Of a stretch of DNA of 53,718 bases, positions 25,713-36,234 are shown piece after piece. Numbering within the stretch: the first letter of the stretch is position 1; each line of letters starts with the position of its first letter. This DNA comes from Haloplasma contractile (GTDB lineage Bacteria; Bacillota_I; Bacilli_A; Haloplasmatales; Haloplasmataceae), in NCBI GenBank assembly GCA_016841945.1, contig JAENYC010000003.1, positions 88,247 to 141,964 of the forward strand. The letters are read 5' to 3'. The notes under the pieces were generated by a model that was given only the letters and a program-made list of their open reading frames with translations, did no database searches and was not told where the DNA came from. Both the position numbers and the translations under genes were made by a program.

Positions 25713-27476
25713 CTAACCCACTAATTTAGAATAACTCGAATACGCAATTAACTCGTGTCTTTCAAGGATATATTGATATGGACCTAATTGTTGTTCTAAT
25801 TCAAGTATACTATCTATTTCTTTATTCTCGTATTCTTCAATCCTTCTTTTTGTTTCTTCTAATCTTACAATAATGGTAGCAAGTCTTGATTGAAGAACGT
25901 CAAATCCAAATGGTTTATAGCGCGTCATCCACATTTTTCTAAATGATTCAGATAGTTTTTTTGTATAGTGTATAGCATCTTCACATAAGGATTTAACCTC
26001 ACCTAATTGTTCCTTTTTCTGATAACGCGACATAAGTGTCTGTCTAACACGTAGTTTCAATTTTAACACTTCACTTAATAAAAGCGTGTGTTTAACTGAA
26101 AAATTAGGTTGTTTTATTTTATTTAATGTCTCACTAAAGGAATTAAAAAAATCAATCGCATGTGGAATTAATCTTTCATCCTTAATCTGTTCATTATTTA
26201 AGAAAATCCCTAATAATGGGTCATCCCATAGAATACCAACTGGATTAATTGGTGATTCATTTAATTTTGTGAGGGTATGTATGACATCATAATTCTCATT
26301 CATCAAAAAATTGAAGACTTCTTTTTTCATACCATTGTTTAGAAAACTATAGTTGGCCATATCAAAAACACCTAAAAGTGATGATTCCATTTCACAATAA
26401 GCACCATCATCCCCCCACATGGTAAAATAAAGGGATCTAATATCGTGATCAATACAAGATTTGATTGCTTTAACAGCTCTATTTTCTGTTATGTTTTTAT
26501 CATAGATAAGTTTCGTCCAAGTCCAAATCCCTGATGCCATAATGATGTCACGATTAAACACAAGATGTTTTTCAATCATCTTGTCATAACGGGATTTATC
26601 ACTTTGATAATAATCCCAATAAACCAATTGAACACATTTTGGAATACTATTTATAATCTCATCTGTAAATGAAACATTGATATCATAATACTCATCTCTT
26701 TTACTTGCCATCCTAAAATACATATCAGACCATATCATAATATCTTCATATCCATATTTCTTACATATGTCAACCACTCGATTTAAATGTGCTGAAAATA
26801 TCTCAAATTGATCCTTAAAGCCATGTTTTTTAAAATATCGACCGAGTCCTAATCCCTGTGCTTCATCCATACCGATATGAATCTTATTTGTCTCATACAT
26901 TTTACTGACACTTTTAATCATTCTTTCAATAAACTCATAAGTCTTGGGTTCATCAGCCAATAAGACCCTGTCGTTATCTTTAACATGATGATGACTTGTC
27001 CATCTTAGATATTGTTCCATATGTCCTAGCGTTTGAATACAAGGAATGATTTCAATATCAAATAGCTTAGCATAATTGACGATTTCTTTTATTTCTTCTT
27101 GACTATATCTACCACGCATGTAGCCAAAATATGATTCATCTTCTACTTCATATGTATCTTCTGTATAAAGTAAGATACGATTAACTCCCATTAAGGCCTT
27201 TTTACGTATCACTGATTTCATATAAGGAATCGTGTAAACCGCATTTCGTGATAAGTCAATCATTGTACCAAAGGTATCAAAGTGATCGCTTATATTAACC
27301 TTTGCCCCATTGATATAATTCACTAAGTATAACAAGGCTTTATTTACTTTATCAAAATACAAGATATTATTTTTTATTTTTGTTTCATGAGATTTTTGAT
27401 AACTTAATTGTAAGTCTTTAAACCCATCATAATATAGACTTAATTCATCTATTGCTTTTTTTAGCGTTGTTTCCAT
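25713..27476 (-). CDS. intracellular family 20 glycoside hydrolase (beta-N-acetylhexosaminidase-like)
   Basis: 587 residues without signal peptide. The barrel includes GTMIDLSRNAVYTIPYMKS, LYTEDTYEVEDESYFGYMRGRYS, IEIIPCIQTLGHMEQYL and the catalytic HIGMDEA (about 200-206), where adjacent Asp and Glu are the substrate-assisted pair of GH20. IMIWSDMYFR and MASGIWTWTKLI follow, then a helical C-terminal domain (about 400-587). The layout resembles the cytosolic GH20 enzymes such as GH20C of Streptococcus. It would release GlcNAc, GalNAc or glucosamine from the non-reducing end of imported oligosaccharides. A strong hairpin without T tract lies just upstream. Confidence 0.88.
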   Translation of the reverse strand: METTLKKAIDELSLYYDGFKDLQLSYQKSHETKIKNNILYFDKVNKALLYLVNYINGAKVNISDHFDTFGTMIDLSRNAVYTIPYMKSVIRKKALMGVNRILLYTEDTYEVEDESYFGYMRGRYSQEEIKEIVNYAKLFDIEIIPCIQTLGHMEQYLRWTSHHHVKDNDRVLLADEPKTYEFIERMIKSVSKMYETNKIHIGMDEAQGLGLGRYFKKHGFKDQFEIFSAHLNRVVDICKKYGYEDIMIWSDMYFRMASKRDEYYDINVSFTDEIINSIPKCVQLVYWDYYQSDKSRYDKMIEKHLVFNRDIIMASGIWTWTKLIYDKNITENRAVKAIKSCIDHDIRSLYFTMWGDDGAYCEMESSLLGVFDMANYSFLNNGMKKEVFNFLMNENYDVIHTLTKLNESPINPVGILWDDPLLGIFLNNEQIKDERLIPHAIDFFNSFSETLNKIKQPNFSVKHTLLLSEVLKLKLRVRQTLMSRYQKKEQLGEVKSLCEDAIHYTKKLSESFRKMWMTRYKPFGFDVLQSRLATIIVRLEETKRRIEEYENKEIDSILELEQQLGPYQYILERHELIAYSSYSKLVG

Positions 27477-27495
27477 TTTTTTCTCTCCTAATTAT

Positions 27496-27525
27496 GATGT
27501 CTATGGTATTTCTACCATAGACATC
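27496..27525 (-). other. strong intercistronic hairpin with GAAA loop
   Basis: 13-bp perfect stem (27513-27525 with 27496-27508) closed on the minus strand by GAAA, between the secreted GHL10 gene and the GH20 gene. No T tract follows, so it is more likely an RNA stability or processing element than a terminator. Confidence 0.6.
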
Positions 27526-27537
27526 TTATCAGTTTAT

Positions 27538-29817
27538 TTAACGTCTTTTTCTTAAAACAACAATTGTCGTTGTGGCAACCACACCTACTAATAAGACCCC
27601 ACCTATGATATAAATCATGGTGTTATTGTTATCTTGTGCTTCTTCTTCATTTTTTTCTTTTTCTACGACTGGATAAGTAAAACTATCTGTATCCGGCCTT
27701 TCTTCTGTTGTCGCTGGATTCCAATAACCATAATTAATTAAATATCTTGATATTTTAATATCAATAATATCGATTAATGCGAACAAGTCTTCTTTGACTC
27801 TTTGTGCACCAACAGAATCAACATAATCATTCATATCAAAAGCAAGGGTTGTAATTGCTTGTTGAATTTTATAATAGTCTTCTGCATTATAATTTGACAT
27901 CTCTTTAATGGTGTTAAATTGTTGTTCAAGATTTGTTTTTTGTTGTTGTGTCATGAGTTCTTTAGGGATATAAATTCTATCAGATTTATCTAAAATATAA
28001 TGAAATACTGTATCAAGTAGTGTTTCTATGTCTGAGTTTGGTGTAATCGCATCTCGTTTATTTAAGCCATTTTTCAAAACATTTTTCATTTCTTCCTGTC
28101 CCAAAATATTTTGTGAGGCAAAAATCACACTTCCCAATCCATCTAATTTTCTACTTGCCAGTATTTGATCTGAGTAAGAAAGTGCTGGTCCTTCCATAAA
28201 CGCACCAATACCAGTATAATTATAGGTTAATCCATTGGACATTTCATTCATACTCGTGACGACTTGCTTTACCCACTCAACATCATGAGTATATGCCATT
28301 GGCGCAATGATATCAATCCATCCATTTTCTACCCATGTTTTCCAATCTTGCATCAAATGCATCTTAGCACTTGTATAATCTGGACCAACGGCAATTGAGA
28401 TGTTGATATCTGGGTCGATTTCTCGCATTTCCTCTACTGTATCTTCCACAAATGTGGTGACTTGTTTTGCGCGAAATTCCTTCCATTTCATAAACAAATC
28501 TTGATTACCGGCATTTTTTTCTTCCAATAACAATTGTTTTAAATCACTATTTGCATCAATATCATTTTCTTCTTTAAACGCACTCATCGCGACTTCCGTA
28601 TAACCTGAACTATGTTCTAAACTACGTTCATCAGGATATCTAATATAATCAAACTGTAAACCATCTAAATCATAGTTTGTGATCAACTCTTTATAGTAAT
28701 TCCTTATAAAATCTCTCACTTCTGGATTCGCTGGGTCAATAAAGATAAAGTTTTCTTCCGTTCCTTTTCCTGTTTGAATAAATCCACCATTATAGGTTAA
28801 ATTCAACCATTCAGGATGGTCCGTTAACCATTGTGGATAACGTCCTGCTTGAATGCCATTGGCATGAAAGAAGGTTTCTGTCCATGCATGAACTTCAATA
28901 TTGTTTTGGTGAGCAATATCAATAAAAGCTTCTAGGTAATCTTGATATTCTCCATAATCCCCTTCTTTTACACGCGGATGATAATCCATGTATTCTGACG
29001 TTCCAATTGTATGACCCCACCATAAAGTTTCAACATAAATTTGATTAAACCCAGCGCTCTTTATTTCTTCAATCACATCAGTTAAACCTTCTATTGTTAT
29101 TTCACTATCATTAATATTAGGTCTATGCCAAAGACCTCGGGCTTCAATTTTTAAAGATTTAATGGTCATTAAATTGGCTTGTTCAATTTTTTCTAATAAT
29201 GTATTGTATTTTTCTTCCGTCAAAGCTGTCTTCGTTGTTTTTTCTTCTCCATCTTGCATATCCCTTATTTCATCACTTAATGTATTTAATTCGTTATATT
29301 TTTGTTCAATTTCACTAATAGCTTGACTTAAACCATCGATATCAATATCATAGGCACCTAAATCTAGTTCTATCTTTTTCCCTTTCAATTCATCGATTTG
29401 TGCTTCTAAGTTAGAAATACTACCTAGAATTGAGAAGGTAATGGTGATTGTTTTTGTGTTCGTGTCATACGTTGCTTCATCACCAAGTGAAATATTATCT
29501 TGAACTAAGGATACATTATCTGCGCCATGGACGGATATAATAAAACCATTTGAAGCAAATGTTACATTAACACCCATTTCAACAATAATACCATTTTCAT
29601 CTACTGATATTTCATATCCCCATTGATTTGCACCCGTCTTATTATCGGGTGTTCGCGCATCATAGGTATAGATGATAATTTGGTTAGTTCCTCTTACTTG
29701 ATTAATCGCATTATATTGTAGTGTAAACGAACTTTCTTCTGCTTTACCCTTTAATGAAAAACCAAGCGTCCCAATAAAAAATAATAATAATAGAAGAATC
29801 AATTTTTTCATATTCAT
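27538..29817 (-). CDS. secreted, membrane-anchored GHL10 glycoside hydrolase-like protein
   Basis: 759 residues. Signal peptide to about residue 26 (ending KGKA). N-terminal beta module (about 30-130) with NQVRGTNQIIIYTYD, TGANQWGYEISVDENG and SNGFIISVHGAD; a coiled-coil linker (about 135-220); GHL10/DUF187 barrel (about 225-565) with ARGLWHRPN, VETLWWG, EVHAWTETFF, LDGLQFDYIRYP (385-395) and IIAPMAY; helical region; then a transmembrane helix (about 733-752) and RKRR tail. There is no LPXTG before the helix. GHL10 proteins act on, or are predicted to act on, polysaccharides outside the cell. It overlaps its cytoplasmic paralogue by ATGA. Confidence 0.85.
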   Translation of the reverse strand: MNMKKLILLLLLFFIGTLGFSLKGKAEESSFTLQYNAINQVRGTNQIIIYTYDARTPDNKTGANQWGYEISVDENGIIVEMGVNVTFASNGFIISVHGADNVSLVQDNISLGDEATYDTNTKTITITFSILGSISNLEAQIDELKGKKIELDLGAYDIDIDGLSQAISEIEQKYNELNTLSDEIRDMQDGEEKTTKTALTEEKYNTLLEKIEQANLMTIKSLKIEARGLWHRPNINDSEITIEGLTDVIEEIKSAGFNQIYVETLWWGHTIGTSEYMDYHPRVKEGDYGEYQDYLEAFIDIAHQNNIEVHAWTETFFHANGIQAGRYPQWLTDHPEWLNLTYNGGFIQTGKGTEENFIFIDPANPEVRDFIRNYYKELITNYDLDGLQFDYIRYPDERSLEHSSGYTEVAMSAFKEENDIDANSDLKQLLLEEKNAGNQDLFMKWKEFRAKQVTTFVEDTVEEMREIDPDINISIAVGPDYTSAKMHLMQDWKTWVENGWIDIIAPMAYTHDVEWVKQVVTSMNEMSNGLTYNYTGIGAFMEGPALSYSDQILASRKLDGLGSVIFASQNILGQEEMKNVLKNGLNKRDAITPNSDIETLLDTVFHYILDKSDRIYIPKELMTQQQKTNLEQQFNTIKEMSNYNAEDYYKIQQAITTLAFDMNDYVDSVGAQRVKEDLFALIDIIDIKISRYLINYGYWNPATTEERPDTDSFTYPVVEKEKNEEEAQDNNNTMIYIIGGVLLVGVVATTTIVVLRKRR

Positions 29818-31739
29818 CTCTTTTTCTCCTCGTTATTTAATTTAATCTTTAAAATATATTTTAAGTACTTTAAATCATCTATTATTCTTTCTGCGTTAAC
29901 ATCTTTAACATGTTTTGAAACATTAAGAATTATCTGATTTAATAAATCCATCATTTCATTTATGTTTTCCTGATTTCTAATCTCATTAAATGTTTCTTCA
30001 ATAAAATCTTTTTTAATCATATATCGTCTATCGATTTTGTCTAATATATCTGTAAAGATACACTTTAATATCGTTTTTATCGGTGAGTTTGGTGTTACTG
30101 CTTTCTTAGAATAAATACCATTTTTTAAAACTTTTTGCATGTTTTCATGATTAATAATATATTGTGAAGCAAATAGTACAGCACCTAACCCTTTTTCTTG
30201 TCTACTTGCGATAATTTGATGAACATTTTCAAATTCAGGGAACTCCATAAATGTTCCGATACCTGTGTAATTATAGGTTAACCCCCTTGAGATTCCATTC
30301 ATTTTTTTTACAATGTCTTTGATGTAATTTATATCTCTAGAATAGGCCATCGGACAGATAATATCGATTAATCCATTTTGAACCCAGGTTGGCCAATCTT
30401 GTAACAAGACATTTCTCGCAACATCTGGGTCTGAACCGACCGCAATGGAAATATTGATAGTTGAATTTACCTTTTTTATTGCCTTAACCGCTTTTTGCAT
30501 AAAATCACTGACATGATTTCGTCTAAAATCCTTCCAAGTATCATATAACTTTTCATCTTGTCTTAGGAATACTCTTAGATCAACATCTTTATTAATCCCC
30601 ATCTTTTCTTTAAATAGATTCATCGCATTTTCAGTATAACCACTACTACTTTCTAAATCATTTTCATGTGGATATCTTATATAATCAAACTGAATACCAT
30701 CTAATGGATATGTCGCTAATTCTTGATAGTAGGAAATTAAAAATTCTTTCACTTCTTGATTGGAAGGGTCTAAGAATATAAATCCTTCTTCTGTGCCCTT
30801 ACCACTTTGTATATAGTCATTGTGATAAGTGGTATTTAACCAATGTTTCCGACCATTAATCCATGGTGGCACTTCTTCTTTCTTTTCACCACCGATAAAA
30901 AATGTTTCTGTCCAAGCATGTACTTCTATATCTAGTTGATGGGCTATATCAATAAAAGCCTGTAAGAAATCATCATATGTTCCATAATCTCCCTCTTTAA
31001 CCCGAGGGTGATATGAAACAATAGTAGAATTACTAATAGAACGTCCCCACCAAAATGTCTCTACATAGACAGAATTAAAACCAACATCTTTTATCTCTTT
31101 TAGAAAGTTTTTAATCCCTTGCACTGTATGTTCTGTACCGAAAATATTCGGACGATGCCAAAGGCCTCTTGATTCAACAACAATCGATGGCACCATTTTA
31201 ATATTTAGGTTGTATAATGCTTCTTCTGTTTGTTGCAGGAGGGTTTTACTAACTTTTTTATTCGTTTTGATAATACGATTTATTTCTTGATATTGTTTTT
31301 GAACAAAAATGAAGTCTTCTTCTAGACGATTAATATTAACATCATAGAGACCATTTTTTAAAAGTTGTAATTTATTTTTTGCTTTATTTATATCATTTTC
31401 TAATCTAAATAACACATCTTTCATTTCTCGTATAAAAACAATTAAACGCGTTTCATTTGAGTAGGATATTCTATCACCTATTTGAATTTTATCTGCGAGT
31501 AAATCACCATTGATGCCATGAGCAGAGATAATCATTCCCTGCTCATGAAATTTAACATGTGTGCCTTTTTCACAAACACGACTATTTTCATCAATGGCTA
31601 ATTCATAACCATATTCATTTGTTCCTGTTTCATTGTTTTCATTTTTTTTATCATAGGTATAAATAATGATTTCATTCGTACCTCTTACTTTATTAAAACC
31701 ATCCATTTTAAGTGACAGTTTAAAACTTTCTTCCCTCAC
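29814..31739 (-). CDS. cytoplasmic GHL10 glycoside hydrolase-like protein
   Basis: 641 residues, paralogous over nearly its whole length to the secreted protein at 27538 but lacking both signal peptide and C-terminal anchor. The start is GTG, six bases after AAGGTGA, immediately followed by the beta module (KVRGTNEIIIYTYD, TGTNEYGYELAIDEN, EQGMIISAHGING). Barrel motifs are SRGLWHRPN, VETFWWGR, EVHAWTETFF, LDGIQFDYIRYP and IICPMAY; the presumed catalytic Asp in DYIRYP is kept. It would act on oligosaccharides after import. It directly follows the second permease pair. Not finding a signal peptide is a reading of the sequence; the location is inference. Confidence 0.83.
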   Translation of the reverse strand: MREESFKLSLKMDGFNKVRGTNEIIIYTYDKKNENNETGTNEYGYELAIDENSRVCEKGTHVKFHEQGMIISAHGINGDLLADKIQIGDRISYSNETRLIVFIREMKDVLFRLENDINKAKNKLQLLKNGLYDVNINRLEEDFIFVQKQYQEINRIIKTNKKVSKTLLQQTEEALYNLNIKMVPSIVVESRGLWHRPNIFGTEHTVQGIKNFLKEIKDVGFNSVYVETFWWGRSISNSTIVSYHPRVKEGDYGTYDDFLQAFIDIAHQLDIEVHAWTETFFIGGEKKEEVPPWINGRKHWLNTTYHNDYIQSGKGTEEGFIFLDPSNQEVKEFLISYYQELATYPLDGIQFDYIRYPHENDLESSSGYTENAMNLFKEKMGINKDVDLRVFLRQDEKLYDTWKDFRRNHVSDFMQKAVKAIKKVNSTINISIAVGSDPDVARNVLLQDWPTWVQNGLIDIICPMAYSRDINYIKDIVKKMNGISRGLTYNYTGIGTFMEFPEFENVHQIIASRQEKGLGAVLFASQYIINHENMQKVLKNGIYSKKAVTPNSPIKTILKCIFTDILDKIDRRYMIKKDFIEETFNEIRNQENINEMMDLLNQIILNVSKHVKDVNAERIIDDLKYLKYILKIKLNNEEKKR

Positions 31740-31763
31740 CTGTTATCACCTTCACTTATATTA

Positions 31764-32771
31764 TTATCCAACAATTCCTGTACGTTCAACACCCTCAACA
31801 AATAACTTTTGCACAAAGAAATACATAATGAGCAGTGGTGCCATAATTAAGATGGCGGCAGTATTTAAAATCATCGAAAGGAAGAGTGGATTCTTTGTCA
31901 CATCTCCACCTATTAATTCCCATAAACCTAGTGATTGAAGATGTCCGTGGACACCATGTTGTATGGAATACATGGCAGTTGTTAATACTTTTGTAGTATC
32001 TCTTAAGAATAAAGAAGAGTAATATCCATCATTCCACTGCCATACAAAAGCAAATAATCCAACTGTCACTATAGCACCACGCGCACTAGGTAACATAATC
32101 TTTAGGAATATTTGAAGTGGACCAGCCCCATCTACTTGTGCTGCTTCATCTAATTCCATTGGTATTCCTCTAAAGAACTGTCTAAATATATAGATGAATA
32201 TTCCTGACTTAATCCCTTGTCCAAATAGGCTCATTAAAACAATGGAATAAGCTTTCCCTAACAATCCAATTTTTTGAAAATATATAAATTGAGGTAAAGA
32301 TAGGGTTGATGAGGGTACAACGATGGTTAAAATAACAAATATGAATAATATATTCGTAAATCTTGAACGCAGTCTAGCAAATGCATAACCGGCTAATGAA
32401 CAAGAAATAAGCTGTGCTATCGTTGTAACAGTAGATAAGACCACCGTATTTTTTAAGGCATTCCAATAGTCTAGTGAGGCAATGGCTAATTTAATATTAT
32501 CTAGAGAGAATTTTTTAGGAAGCCAAATAACAGAAGGGTCATTAATCTCACTGGTTTGTCTTAATGCAACGGAAATTTGTTGAATAAGTGGATAAACAAT
32601 CATAAACGCTAAGCCATATAAAACAATCATTCTGATTAAATTAGCGCCAAATGTTTGTACTTTAGATACTTTTACTTTATTTTTAACTGGATTTGAAAAA
32701 TCTAAACTCTTTTTAATTCGGCTATATTCTTTTTTCATAAAATTTGCGATTGGATTAGTTTTTGTCGTCAT
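31764..32771 (-). CDS. sugar ABC transporter permease, MsmG/UgpE type (pair 2)
   Basis: About 335 residues with six predicted membrane helices, CUT1 family. The conserved EAA loop is present: MELDEAAQVDGAGPLQIFLKIMLPSARGA. Start at the ATG that begins MTTKTNP, with AAGGGTG nine bases upstream; it overlaps the end of the partner permease by 17 bp. It forms an inner-membrane channel with the protein at 32755. No ATPase lies in the window. Confidence 0.93.
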   Translation of the reverse strand: MTTKTNPIANFMKKEYSRIKKSLDFSNPVKNKVKVSKVQTFGANLIRMIVLYGLAFMIVYPLIQQISVALRQTSEINDPSVIWLPKKFSLDNIKLAIASLDYWNALKNTVVLSTVTTIAQLISCSLAGYAFARLRSRFTNILFIFVILTIVVPSSTLSLPQFIYFQKIGLLGKAYSIVLMSLFGQGIKSGIFIYIFRQFFRGIPMELDEAAQVDGAGPLQIFLKIMLPSARGAIVTVGLFAFVWQWNDGYYSSLFLRDTTKVLTTAMYSIQHGVHGHLQSLGLWELIGGDVTKNPLFLSMILNTAAILIMAPLLIMYFFVQKLFVEGVERTGIVG

Positions 32772-33702
32772 ACATGAATACACCCTTTCTTATGATTAAG
32801 AAAATGATCAATAATAAAATCATGTTAGTTATAAAAAATAGAATAGATATAGCCGATGATAATCCGTAGAATCGCAAGTTATCTCTTGAGTAATCGATAA
32901 AACTCATCACAGGAGAATCAATAAATGAATCCACAATCGTATAAATAATAACCGTTAGGAAAAGGGGCGAAACAAGAGGGAAGGTAATCTTCCAAAATGT
33001 TTCATACTTCGTAGCCCCTTCTATTTCAGCTGCTTCATATAAATGCGATGGAATCGCTTGGATAGCAGCTAGGAATATTAGGATTTGTACACCAGATAAG
33101 TTAACAATTGTCAGAATCCTATCGATTGATGCTAGTAGGAATGTGATAAAGGATTCTCCGATTCCAACTTCTATTAAATAATTCTCAAATTGAATATTAT
33201 CTAAGAAACTGCCATTCGTTGATGATGAAAACATCATTTGAAAAGAACCTCTCATGACAATATCAATGATATTGGCATTTAATATTACGGGAATAAAAAA
33301 CATCATCTGTACTAATGGCCGCCCTTTAAATTTACCATTGAGTAAGGTTGCAATCAACAAACTAAATATTAAAATAACAGGTAGATTAACAAGAAGTACT
33401 TGTAAAGACTCCCAAAGCACTCTAATAAACGTTTTATCATAATAAACTAACTCTTTAAAGATATAACGATAATTATCTAAACCAAGAAAACGCATTTGTA
33501 AAGCGCCCTCACGTGGTCTTACTTCATTTAAACTATACCAAACGGTTGTTAAGAATGGATAGATAAAGAACATTAATAGTCCAATGATCCAAGGTAATAG
33601 GAATACAATACCGAGTATCTTCGTCTTGGTTTTAAAAGTCATCGGTTTTCTCACTTTTTTTACTAATTTTTCTTTATTCAAATTTTGATTTTTACTTTTC
33701 AT
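32755..33702 (-). CDS. sugar ABC transporter permease, MsmF/UgpA type (pair 2)
   Basis: 315 residues, basic N-terminus then six helices. IIGLLMFFIYPFLTTVWYSL near the N-terminus and the EAA loop LYEAAEIEGATKYETFWKITFPLVSP are typical of CUT1 permeases. A long periplasmic-side loop (about 145-190) is unusual for the family. It lies between DUF5696 and its partner permease. Confidence 0.93.
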   Translation of the reverse strand: MKSKNQNLNKEKLVKKVRKPMTFKTKTKILGIVFLLPWIIGLLMFFIYPFLTTVWYSLNEVRPREGALQMRFLGLDNYRYIFKELVYYDKTFIRVLWESLQVLLVNLPVILIFSLLIATLLNGKFKGRPLVQMMFFIPVILNANIIDIVMRGSFQMMFSSSTNGSFLDNIQFENYLIEVGIGESFITFLLASIDRILTIVNLSGVQILIFLAAIQAIPSHLYEAAEIEGATKYETFWKITFPLVSPLFLTVIIYTIVDSFIDSPVMSFIDYSRDNLRFYGLSSAISILFFITNMILLLIIFLIIRKGVFMYDDKN

Positions 33703-33712
33703 ATTCCACCAC

Positions 33713-36226
33713 CTAGACCTTTAAATAGCTATGCGCTAAAATTGTAAGATTATCTATGACAACATCGGTATTGCCATAATTAAGATATATTTCTGTCCCA
33801 TCACTATATACCACTCTTCTAACATCTCTTGTAATCACTTCATGTTCGATTAAAGTATCATCAAATATATCTAGTGCGTCTAATTCATGATATAAGTTAA
33901 TCGCATCTTCATACCAATAGGTATACTTTGTAGAATAATACTCATTATGTTCTGTTGTCATTAAGTTATAGGTATCAGAATACGTCCACGTAAAATTAAT
34001 ATTTGATGCAGTTTCAATTGCTTTTAGTTTATACCAGTTCATATCATGTGTTTCATCTAGATTAATGGCACTTCCTGAATAGTTGATACTACCTGAGATT
34101 GCGAGTTGATAGAATGGAATGTCTCCATCTAAGATACTATATAATGAACTTTCAAGTGGTAAATCCATCATTCTCTCTACATAAGGAGCAGAATAGATAT
34201 TTGGTGTTAACGCCATTATTTGATAATCTTCATTCATTTTCTGATAATTTTCTAATATAACCTCTAATGTTTCACTCTTATAATAAAAATTATTTTCATC
34301 ATAATGTCCGGATAAAATAGAACCAAAATCCGATAATGCGATGCTTTCTAGTCCTAAGTCATTAAAATCATCCATCATCCCATTGATGTTTTCTCCAATT
34401 GAAGTTGGATTTAAAATCCAATAAGGATTTCTTGTCGTATCTGGAAGTAGGGTTGCTGGATTAAATGGATAATGCGTTGCCACTTCACCAGACATTAAAC
34501 GCGTCGCTTCCTTATTTCTTCTGAAGTTGTCCGTATGATTTACATGCAAGAAATCCGTCTCAAAGAAGAGATTAATTTGATTATTTTCACTATATTTCAC
34601 TAATGATTGAATACCTTCTTTTCCACCAATATTTTTCTCAACATCTATATCACTTGGTAAATAAGGCATTAAACCACCATTCATCCAACCTCTATAAGAA
34701 ACATCGATATTGGTAATTCCATCATTGAGTAATTTCTGTAAGATTTCCTCTGTTTGTTTGGTTGTTGTGAGTGGTTTAACAACAGAATAAGGAATACCTA
34801 GAAAATGTTCTGTATCACTATAACCACCAAGGAAGGTCAAATTAAGTCTTAATCCAGAATCTTGATTCTCTTTCATTCCTTTTTCGATTAAATGTGATCT
34901 ATATAATTTTGCCATTCCCACATAGGTTTTAGTCTCAGGAAATTGAAACTCGATAGAATAATCATTCGTTGTTAAATCAATACTCCACATATTAATTCTT
35001 TCACCAATACCTAGAAGTGGCAGTTTATCTTTTTCACGAAGATAAAATCTTGAATAAACTTTATTATAAGAATCATATTTTTCACTTACATCAGCAATAA
35101 TGGAAGTCATGGCATCACCTTCTGTGATAATCGCTAAGAAAGCATCATCATTTTTCTTCATTCCATATATAGGCATCAGTGCGTTATAAGATTCTTCAGG
35201 CGCAAAGTAAACCGCTTTCCCATAATCTTTTCCATATAATGCTTTATTGTATTCAACTGCATAGGTCTTTCCATTATTAAAATCCATAATTGCGCCTGAC
35301 CCATCTGGTACAACAATATAACCTTCATCTTGTGTACTACCTGCCCCAAAATATGGTAGAAAATCAATATGAGAAATCAAATAGTTTGATTTTTCATACA
35401 AGGATTCATTGATGATTGTTGCTTTAAAACCTTTATTTGTTAAAGTATAGCGAACTCCAACTTCAAAATAAGGTTTGCCATTATCATCGCTAACATTTTG
35501 ATCTTCATTGTCAAATTCTAAATCTTCCCGTGTATAATTGGCGGTTTCATAAAATATCTCATACAGCATATCAATCATATTTTGTGATAAGTTCTCAGGG
35601 TTTTTTAATACATAAATACCATGTTCTTCATTGTACATATAATTGCTTTCAACTAATCTTTTATCCCGTCTTTCACCTAATTCTTCTAAGGGATTTAAGA
35701 CAAGTTCTTCTAATCGCTCAATTCTTAATCGTTGTGGTAAATCATAGACAGAATAATTAGTATCATAGATAATATAGAGAACTTCAACCCCATTTTCAAT
35801 GTATCTCAGATAATAATTTTGTTTTTCGATACTGTATTCATAATTCATCATTGATTTTGGTTCTTCAAGCTTATGATAATACCATAACTTAAGGGTACTT
35901 TGCTGCAGTTGTTTTGTACTTAAGTCAATATTAGCAAAGTCATCATCTTCCCTCACATTTGAATACCATGTTTGACCTGTTAATGTATTTTCTAATGCGA
36001 TGTGGGAAGTTGTTTCATTGATATAAAGATTTAAACCCGTTTCTGTATCACTTGCTACTAGTTTATTTTCATCTGTTAGATTTCCTTTAGAAACAAGTTC
36101 ATACCCTGTTTTATCATATGGCGGTCTTGGTGTTCTTAAATCTTCTTTATATTCTGTTGTCACCAAAAAATAAATGGCGATGATAACAACGGATAAACTG
36201 ATTAATTTAACTATAAATGTTTTCAT
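33713..36226 (-). CDS. DUF5696 family surface protein
   Basis: 837 residues with one N-terminal membrane-anchor helix (about 7-23) and a long extracellular part. Features of the DUF5696 group: SDTETGLNLYINETTSHIALENTLTGQTWYSN, a segment reading GYIVVPDGSGAIMDFNNGK, EFQFPETKTYVGMAKLYRSHLI, TNIDVSYRGWMNGGLMPY and FSETDFL-like strands that look like a TIM-barrel C-terminal half. Members occur with sugar ABC transporters and Yip1-like proteins. Its function is not established; a glycan-binding or glycosidase-like role is likely from the barrel-like motifs. In this operon it is flanked by NHL/TPR-Yip1 genes and permease pair 2. Confidence 0.78.
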   Translation of the reverse strand: MKTFIVKLISLSVVIIAIYFLVTTEYKEDLRTPRPPYDKTGYELVSKGNLTDENKLVASDTETGLNLYINETTSHIALENTLTGQTWYSNVREDDDFANIDLSTKQLQQSTLKLWYYHKLEEPKSMMNYEYSIEKQNYYLRYIENGVEVLYIIYDTNYSVYDLPQRLRIERLEELVLNPLEELGERRDKRLVESNYMYNEEHGIYVLKNPENLSQNMIDMLYEIFYETANYTREDLEFDNEDQNVSDDNGKPYFEVGVRYTLTNKGFKATIINESLYEKSNYLISHIDFLPYFGAGSTQDEGYIVVPDGSGAIMDFNNGKTYAVEYNKALYGKDYGKAVYFAPEESYNALMPIYGMKKNDDAFLAIITEGDAMTSIIADVSEKYDSYNKVYSRFYLREKDKLPLLGIGERINMWSIDLTTNDYSIEFQFPETKTYVGMAKLYRSHLIEKGMKENQDSGLRLNLTFLGGYSDTEHFLGIPYSVVKPLTTTKQTEEILQKLLNDGITNIDVSYRGWMNGGLMPYLPSDIDVEKNIGGKEGIQSLVKYSENNQINLFFETDFLHVNHTDNFRRNKEATRLMSGEVATHYPFNPATLLPDTTRNPYWILNPTSIGENINGMMDDFNDLGLESIALSDFGSILSGHYDENNFYYKSETLEVILENYQKMNEDYQIMALTPNIYSAPYVERMMDLPLESSLYSILDGDIPFYQLAISGSINYSGSAINLDETHDMNWYKLKAIETASNINFTWTYSDTYNLMTTEHNEYYSTKYTYWYEDAINLYHELDALDIFDDTLIEHEVITRDVRRVVYSDGTEIYLNYGNTDVVIDNLTILAHSYLKV

Positions 36227-36234
36227 ACTATCAC

